From: Deltaproteobacteria bacterium | Lineage (GTDB): Bacteria > Desulfobacterota > Syntrophobacteria > Syntrophobacterales > Thermodesulforhabdaceae | Direction: 5' to 3' | NCBI GenBank assembly: GCA_019309115.1 | Contig: JAFDGW010000020.1 | Span: forward strand, 1 to 46,376 | Length of the DNA: 46,376 nt | Shown: positions 41,612-46,376 of the stretch, in pieces | Numbering within the stretch: position 1 is the stretch's first letter | Layout: each line of letters starts with the position of its first letter | Notes under the pieces: model-generated | What the model was told of the DNA's origin: nothing | Database searches by the model: none | Seen by the model: the letters and a program-made list of their open reading frames with translations, nothing else | Made by a program: the position numbers and the translations under genes

Positions 41612-42841
41612 GTGCATAACCTGTTGAAGGTTTTCTTCCATACTGGGTTCATTATAGCGGGGATAGTGCTCGGTTTTTCATCGCCAGGAATGCCTTCTCA
41701 AGATGCAGCGGTTATCGCAAAAGCCCAACGGTACATGAAAGCAGGCAAATGTTCCAAGGCTGTGTCTATTCTTAAAGAGCATCTAGCTTCCTCTGGTAAA
41801 GACTCACCTGAAGTTTTTCTGGAGCTTGGTAATGCTTATGCACTTTGTGGGAAACCTGGGCTTGCTTATAGGGCTTACAAAAGTGGATTTGAGCGTGATC
41901 CAGGCAATTTTTCGCTCTGCAAGAGTGCAGCTCAGATGGCCTGGGAAATTAGAAGTTTTGTTGATGCGGGAAAGTATTTTGAACAGTGCGCGCGAATAAC
42001 CAAAAGAAGAAGCGAAAGATCTCAAATGTTTTTTCTTGCTGCATCTGCCTTTAGAAAAGCAGGACTTCCAAAAAAAGCATTCAACATAGCATCTGTATGG
42101 GTGAGAAACACAAGATCGCCGTCCGTAAATTGGTTGAAGCTTCACATGGATCTTGCGCTGCAGTTAAAATTTTTCAACGATGCTCGAAAATCTGCTCTGA
42201 CTCTGGTGGACATTAATCCCCTTGAAGAAACACCCTGGGTTGTTCTGGCTTATATAGCCAGAGAAAAGGGCGATGTTCCTGAAATGGCTGCCGCATTTGA
42301 GGTGCTGACACGACTCAAAAGTGCTGAAGATTACCAACAGGATTTGTTCAAGATTTACCGTTCACTAGGCATCTGTCGTCATTGCACGGAACTTTACGGG
42401 TCAATTAATGAATCTGGGAATTCGCCGGATTTTTTTAAAAAACTTATTTCTTGTAAACTTTGTGCAGGTGGTCCGGAATCTGCTCTGAAGTTCATCGAAG
42501 ATACCGTGAAAGAGACTAATATTTCAGGATTTTTACTGGAAAAAGCCAGAATTCTTATCCGGTTGAGACGTTTTAACGATACCACAAGGGTGTTGAGGGA
42601 AGTAATCGAGAAAGACTCAATGAATTTACGTGCTTATTTGTTGATGAGTATTGTTTCTGTACATCTGGGGGATTGGAAATCAGCAGAACACGCCTTAGAA
42701 AGAGCACATGTACTTTGTAACCACAGCTCATCTGCCGACCGAAAATTGTGTGTTCAGGTACACACACTGTACCGCGTGAGATCTCGTTATTTTACTGAAG
42801 CCGGCACCGGATTTGAACCGGTAGCCGGAGCGTTGGATTAA
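41612..42841 (+). CDS. TPR protein closing the TonB operon
   Basis: 409 aa from a GTG at 41612 (AAAGGA 5 nt upstream); a TTG at 41588 is an alternative without a ribosome site. A signal peptide is predicted at the start (LLKVFFHTGFIIAGIVLGF). Tetratricopeptide-like repeats follow from about residue 35 to 390 (VFLELGNAYALCGKPGLAYRAY, then AYLLMSIVSVHLGDWKSAEH). TPR proteins commonly end TtpC-type TonB operons and are thought to assist the system in the periplasm. It starts 29 nt after tonB. Confidence 0.85.
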   Translation: MHNLLKVFFHTGFIIAGIVLGFSSPGMPSQDAAVIAKAQRYMKAGKCSKAVSILKEHLASSGKDSPEVFLELGNAYALCGKPGLAYRAYKSGFERDPGNFSLCKSAAQMAWEIRSFVDAGKYFEQCARITKRRSERSQMFFLAASAFRKAGLPKKAFNIASVWVRNTRSPSVNWLKLHMDLALQLKFFNDARKSALTLVDINPLEETPWVVLAYIAREKGDVPEMAAAFEVLTRLKSAEDYQQDLFKIYRSLGICRHCTELYGSINESGNSPDFFKKLISCKLCAGGPESALKFIEDTVKETNISGFLLEKARILIRLRRFNDTTRVLREVIEKDSMNLRAYLLMSIVSVHLGDWKSAEHALERAHVLCNHSSSADRKLCVQVHTLYRVRSRYFTEAGTGFEPVAGALD

Positions 42842-42887
42842 AATTACTTGCACCTCACCGCGGAAGCGTAACGGCTATTAAACGAAG

Positions 42888-43415
42888 TTAAAAAGTCCCA
42901 TGTAGCTGATTAAGCTCGCTCTCACTCAGAATACGATCAATATCCAGAATGATCTTAACAGAATCTTCCGTCTTCGCCATACCCAATATGTAATTGGTAT
43001 CAAGAGATGTTCCAAATGAAGGGGTGTCTTCTATCTCATCTTCTTTAATCTGTGCAACTTCCGATACGGCATCAACCACTAAACCCATCACCAGAGGTTC
43101 ACCTTCGAAATCTACCTCCACTACTATGATGCATGTTCTATCGGTATATTCTGCTTCCTCCATACCGAAGCGCAGTCTGAGATCTATCACCGGAATAACC
43201 TTACCGCGAAGGTTTATAACGCCCTTCACATATTCGGGAGTCTGGGGTATTGCCGTTATGGGCATCATTCCAATGATCTCTTTTACTTTCAAAATGCCAA
43301 TGGCGTACTCCTCGTCACCGAGCTGAAAAGTAAGATACTTACCAGGCTGGGCTCTTCGCATCGGCTTCTGGGCTTCGGAAACCTCTTGAGGTGCAACCGT
43401 ATTCTCATTTAACAT
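42888..43415 (-). CDS. cheW: CheW-type chemotaxis coupling protein
   Basis: 175 aa. CheW domain from about residue 25 (KYLTFQLGDEEYAIGILKVK EI region) through PEYVKGVINLRGKVIPVIDL and MGLVVDAVSEVAQI. It links chemoreceptors to the CheA kinase. No other chemotaxis gene lies in the window. The 20-residue amino-terminal extension is unusual but unremarkable. It is transcribed alone, convergent with the TPR gene and divergent from panE. Confidence 0.93.
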   Translation of the reverse strand: MLNENTVAPQEVSEAQKPMRRAQPGKYLTFQLGDEEYAIGILKVKEIIGMMPITAIPQTPEYVKGVINLRGKVIPVIDLRLRFGMEEAEYTDRTCIIVVEVDFEGEPLVMGLVVDAVSEVAQIKEDEIEDTPSFGTSLDTNYILGMAKTEDSVKIILDIDRILSESELNQLHGTF

Positions 43416-43509
43416 GGCGTCCCTCCTGTATTTTTTTGTTGCATCAATTCACATTTAGGTATTAATCGGACATATTTGAATGTGTCAACAGATTTTGGGG
43501 AGAATAATC

Positions 43510-44448
43510 ATGAGAATCATCGTGGTGGGAGCTGGAGCCTTGGGAGGTTTGATGGGTGGCCGTTTTGCCCTAGCAGGAAGGGACGTCACCTTTCTGGAAA
43601 TTGACGACGAAATTGTTAAAACCATAAATGCAAAGGGACTAACAATCATCGAAAGAGACGGTAAAGAAAATATTGTTTCTTCTGTTCGGGCAGTCAGAAA
43701 CCCTGAAGAAATCGGCCATTCCCCTGATCTAGTGCTTATTGCCGTCAAAAGCTATGCCACCGAAGGAGCTGTAAATTCAGCCCTGGGAATTCCAAGTATT
43801 GAAAAAGCGTGCTTCCTTTCCGTACAAAATGGCCTGGGCAATCTGGATGTAATTTCCAGATACGTTGACAAATCTAGGATACTTATTGGCACCACAGCGC
43901 AGGGAGCAACCTTGGAGGCTCCTGGCAGGGTGCGACACGGTGGAAGTGGGCCAACTTATATTGGCACTCCGACCAGTGGGGAGGCGGAAATGGTCAAACG
44001 TGTCCTTGATGTCTTCAACGATGCCGGTATGGAAGCCCACTATCGCGAGGACATAGAACATTTGATATGGGAAAAGCTTCTGGTAAATGTGGGCATAAAT
44101 GCTATCACGGCACTTACGGGAATCCTGAATGCTGGAATAGCTACCATTCCCCACGCCGAAGCTGTGTCTAGGAAAGCCGTAAAAGAAGCGATTAAAGTAG
44201 CTAATGCACTGGGGATTACCATTTCTCAAAATTTCGACGACCGTGTATTGGAAGTTGCTCGGGCCACGGGAGCAAATAGGTCGTCTATGGGGCAGGATAT
44301 TGATGTGGGGCGTCCTACCGAGATAGGTGCGATCAACGGTGCTATTGTCCGTCTCGGGAAACAGTTGAACATTCCGACACCGGTGAACTGGACACTCACA
44401 GAGTTGGTCAAAACAATTGAAAGAACGAGGAGTATGAACAATGAATAA
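43510..44448 (+). CDS. panE: 2-dehydropantoate 2-reductase
   Basis: 312 aa from the ATG at 43510 (GGGGAGA upstream); the longer reading from 43480 is not supported. The NADPH-binding motif is MRIIVVGAGALGGLMGGRFA. VLIAVKSYAT, LSVQNGLGN and the catalytic Lys segment IEHLIWEKLLVNVGINAITAL are family signatures, and SSMGQDIDVGRPTEIGAING lies near the end. It reduces ketopantoate to pantoate in pantothenate synthesis. It overlaps panB by 8 nt, which joins consecutive pathway steps. Confidence 0.94.
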   Translation: MRIIVVGAGALGGLMGGRFALAGRDVTFLEIDDEIVKTINAKGLTIIERDGKENIVSSVRAVRNPEEIGHSPDLVLIAVKSYATEGAVNSALGIPSIEKACFLSVQNGLGNLDVISRYVDKSRILIGTTAQGATLEAPGRVRHGGSGPTYIGTPTSGEAEMVKRVLDVFNDAGMEAHYREDIEHLIWEKLLVNVGINAITALTGILNAGIATIPHAEAVSRKAVKEAIKVANALGITISQNFDDRVLEVARATGANRSSMGQDIDVGRPTEIGAINGAIVRLGKQLNIPTPVNWTLTELVKTIERTRSMNNE

Positions 44449-45289
44449 CCGGGTGACTGTTCCGGCTATTATGGAACTCAAGGGCAAAAGGAAAATTACG
44501 ATGGTAACCGCTTATGATTACGTCACCGCTCGATGGGTGGACAAAAGCAATGTGGACATGATTCTAGTTGGTGACTCCCTGGCCATGGTAATGCTTGGTC
44601 ATGATGATACGCTGTCTGTGACAATGGAAGAGATGCTACACCATACGAGGGCCGTGGCGCGAGGTGCAAAACGGGCGTTGATCGTGGGAGATATGCCTTT
44701 CATGTCCTATCAGGTCAGTGTGGAGCAGGCTGTTACGAATGCTGGACGGTTTCTCAAAGAAGCCGGTGCTCAGGCGGTGAAACTGGAAGGTGGGGCAGCG
44801 GTCGTGCGGCAAATTAGGGCCATAGTTGACGCTGGAATCCCCGTGCAAGGACACATTGGCCTTACGCCGCAGAGTATTGCACAGCTTGGCGGATTCAGGG
44901 TTCAGGGAAAAACCGCCGATGCAGCAAAAAGACTGCTCGATGATGCAATGGCCCTAGCCGACGCTGGTTGTTTTTCCATAGTTCTGGAAGCAATTCCTGC
45001 TCCTATTGCCGAAATTATAACCGAACGTGTGCACGTCCCCACCATAGGTATTGGAGCTGGTGCTGGCTGTGATGGACAAGTGCTAGTAATTCACGACATG
45101 GTTGGCCTTTACGATCGAATAACACCCAGATTCGTCAAGAAATACGAAGATCTGGGGTCACGAATGCTGGACGCCCTAAATAAATTCCACGATGAAGTGC
45201 AAAGAGGAATTTTTCCAGCAGATGAACACTCTTTCAAGATGAAACCTGAAGAGGAAGAGAGGCTCAGGAGTTTCCTCAGAAATGAGTAA
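44441..45289 (+). CDS. panB: 3-methyl-2-oxobutanoate hydroxymethyltransferase (ketopantoate hydroxymethyltransferase)
   Basis: 282 aa. It adds a hydroxymethyl group from methylene-tetrahydrofolate to 2-oxoisovalerate, giving ketopantoate. Signatures: MVTAYDYVTARWVDKSNVDM, VGDSLAMVMLGHDDTLSVTM (Asp ligands of the metal), VKLEGG, GHIGLTPQS, FSIVLEAIPAPIAEII and GIGAGAGCDGQVLVIHDMVG. Normal length. It directly precedes panE's step in the pathway and is translationally coupled to it. Confidence 0.97.
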   Translation: MNNRVTVPAIMELKGKRKITMVTAYDYVTARWVDKSNVDMILVGDSLAMVMLGHDDTLSVTMEEMLHHTRAVARGAKRALIVGDMPFMSYQVSVEQAVTNAGRFLKEAGAQAVKLEGGAAVVRQIRAIVDAGIPVQGHIGLTPQSIAQLGGFRVQGKTADAAKRLLDDAMALADAGCFSIVLEAIPAPIAEIITERVHVPTIGIGAGAGCDGQVLVIHDMVGLYDRITPRFVKKYEDLGSRMLDALNKFHDEVQRGIFPADEHSFKMKPEEEERLRSFLRNE

Positions 45290-45442
45290 CAAACGCCTAA
45301 AAATATAAAAATTGCCTTCGTAGGTGAAGAAAAAGCACATTTCAGATTTCGTGCATTTGCCCAAAAGGCAGGAAGAGGTTATTCGCAGAAAAGGTGCCCC
45401 AGCTGTCAGAAAAACTCGAGATACTTTAAAAAAGCCCGATAA
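45282..45442 (+). pseudogene. Small Cys-containing ORF with a -1 frameshift near its start
   Basis: An ATG at 45282 overlapping the panB stop reads MSNKRLK, then hits a stop. A -1 shift at the A run 45299-45303 continues as NIKIAFVGEEKAHFRFRAFA, then KAGRGYSQKRCPSCQKNSRY, ending FKKAR. The shifted frame looks coding and has a CPSC motif like a half zinc ribbon. The break may be an indel, an assembly error or programmed frameshifting; an ATT start in the long frame is also possible. Not recognised. Confidence 0.4.
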
Positions 45443-45451
45443 AAAAAGTTG

Positions 45452-46258
45452 ATGGGAACATTCATTCTAGTACTAATTGTTTCATGTTTGCTTACCTTTG
45501 GCTTTTATACAGCTTCTTACATGCGCATACCGGTGGTTCCTCTTTATGCTCGTTCACTCGGGGCCGCCACTTCTCTTGTTGGGATTATAAATGCTATATT
45601 TTTCATGACGGCTGGCTGTCTTTCAGTACCTATGGGAATCGTAAGTGATCGGTTGGGGAGGAAACCCACTGCCACTCTTGGTATCTTTGTAGCTGCGGTA
45701 ACGTCATTTTTGTTGGTTTTTACCAGAACCCCATATCAGATAATCCCTGTTTACTTTCTGTTCGGTGTGGGACTATCGGCCTACGGACCAACCATGATGA
45801 GCTATGTGGCTGATGTCTCGCCCGTTACACATCTCGGGAGAGCTTACGGGTGGTACACGACTTCGCTTTACACTGGTATGAGCATAGGGCCGGCAGTTGG
45901 TGGCTTTGTAGCAGACCGCTTCGGCTACACAGCTGTTTTTGTGTTTTCGGGAGTTGTAATGATAATTTTGTGCATTTTCCTGTTGCTGTTTTTACCTTCC
46001 TTGTCCACGTTGAAAAAACCTGAATTACCCTTGAAAGATTGCAAAAGTAGGTTCGCTTCTTTACGCAACCGTTCATTGTGGGCATGCTGGTTAGCAACAC
46101 TTGGGCTGTGTTCTGGTTTGGGCATGTTCATAACCTTTGTGCCTTTGCACGCACGAGACCGAGCTATCCAGCTTTCCTCTATAGGCCTTATTTTTATCTT
46201 TTGCGGGTGGGAAGACCCCTTCCGTAAGGGAGAGGATGAAAGCCCGGAGGTGCGTTAG
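45452..46258 (+). pseudogene. MFS transporter truncated by an insertion sequence
   Basis: 268 codons remain from ATG 45452. The first six helices and the MFS loop motif GIVSDRLGRKPTATLGIF are normal, and the second half starts (LWACWLATLGLCSGLGMFIT). The MFS-like sequence stops at about residue 251 (SSIGLIFIF); the last roughly 17 residues (GWEDPFRKGEDESPEVR) are read from insertion-sequence DNA. A complete member would be near 400 aa. The substrate is unknown. It probably no longer works unless the other half is restored. Confidence 0.8.
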
Positions 46259-46376
46259 CACCTTGAAACTAAACAACCGTGAATGTAAACTACAACTGCA
46301 GAGATGAAAACAAAAAGAGCAATAGTCCTAGAATTAAACAACTTGACAGAAGAACAGCAGATAATACTTGGACACC
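46207..46376 (+). mobile_element. Left end of an IS200/IS605-like TnpB element (cut by window edge)
   Basis: Just after the MFS reading breaks off come two compact hairpins: CCCTT/AAGGG (46217-46230) and AGGTGC/GCACCT with loop GTTA (46248-46263). Subterminal hairpins are recognition features of IS200/IS605 ends. A TnpB-like reading frame starts at 46304. The exact junction with the MFS gene is near 46205 but cannot be fixed without an uninterrupted relative. Confidence 0.55.
46304..46376 (+). CDS. tnpB: Probable TnpB, N-terminal fragment (cut by window edge)
   Basis: 24 codons, MKTKRAIVLELNNLTEEQQI then ILGH. A short basic strand followed by LTEEQ is typical of TnpB amino termini of IS200/IS605 elements. 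It differs from the tnpB at the left edge, so it belongs to another element. The catalytic region lies outside the window. Confidence 0.5.
   Translation, partial: MKTKRAIVLELNNLTEEQQIILGH

Overview
The window most resembles chromosomal DNA of an anaerobic Desulfobacterota bacterium, probably a thermophilic sulfate reducer or syntroph near the Syntrophobacterales (Thermodesulforhabdus/Desulfacinum-like). This is inferred from gene content: a DUF4911 protein, a STAS-MlaE permease, a carboxyltransferase of the propionate/methylmalonyl-CoA type, a DnaA paralogue with altered ATPase motifs, and a corrinoid cluster with CobN, DUF2149 and DUF2162 proteins. Species identity cannot be settled from the sequence alone. 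Both window edges lie inside TnpB transposase-associated genes, as expected for a contig broken at multicopy insertion sequences.

Layout. 0-0.7 kb: IS607-type element (tnpA plus the start of tnpB). 0.7-5 kb: DUF4911 gene, ihfA, and an Mla lipid transport operon (permease, ATPase, MCE protein, lipoprotein). 5-18.4 kb: mainly minus-strand housekeeping genes: a DnaA-like protein, glgC, a TlpA/CcdA thiol-redox pair, an M20 amidohydrolase, a carboxyltransferase, a lone BtuF-like protein (+), DUF72, a SPOR protein, argS, alr and a P-loop kinase. 18.4-26.2 kb: an AT-rich type IV pilus tip cassette (small secreted protein, PilY1, four minor pilins) bracketed by two direct copies of a small element with 17-bp terminal inverted repeats, plus a tnpB relic. 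26.3-27 kb: a coiled-coil PD-(D/E)XK protein.

27.3-42.8 kb is the most interesting part. A cobalamin riboswitch with a terminator controls a minus-strand operon: TonB-dependent receptor (BtuB-like), DUF2162 membrane protein, MotA/TolQ/ExbB protein, DUF2149 protein, an exported BtuF-CbiZ fusion, and a CobN-like chelatase with a membrane segment at each end. The reading proposed here is an envelope-located corrinoid capture and processing system with its own proton-channel pair. Divergent from it is a complete TonB energiser operon (DUF3450, TtpC-like ExbB, ExbB, ExbD, TonB, TPR). Its leader carries a very strong hairpin followed by a U tract, and the 5' arm lies in a 26-nt segment perfectly complementary to codons 5-13 of the btuB mRNA. 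This suggests an RNA-RNA link between the riboswitch-controlled receptor and its energiser.

42.9-46.4 kb: cheW, panE-panB, a small frameshifted Cys-containing ORF, and an MFS transporter cut short by the left end of a second TnpB element.

All assignments come from reading the sequence. No database search was run.
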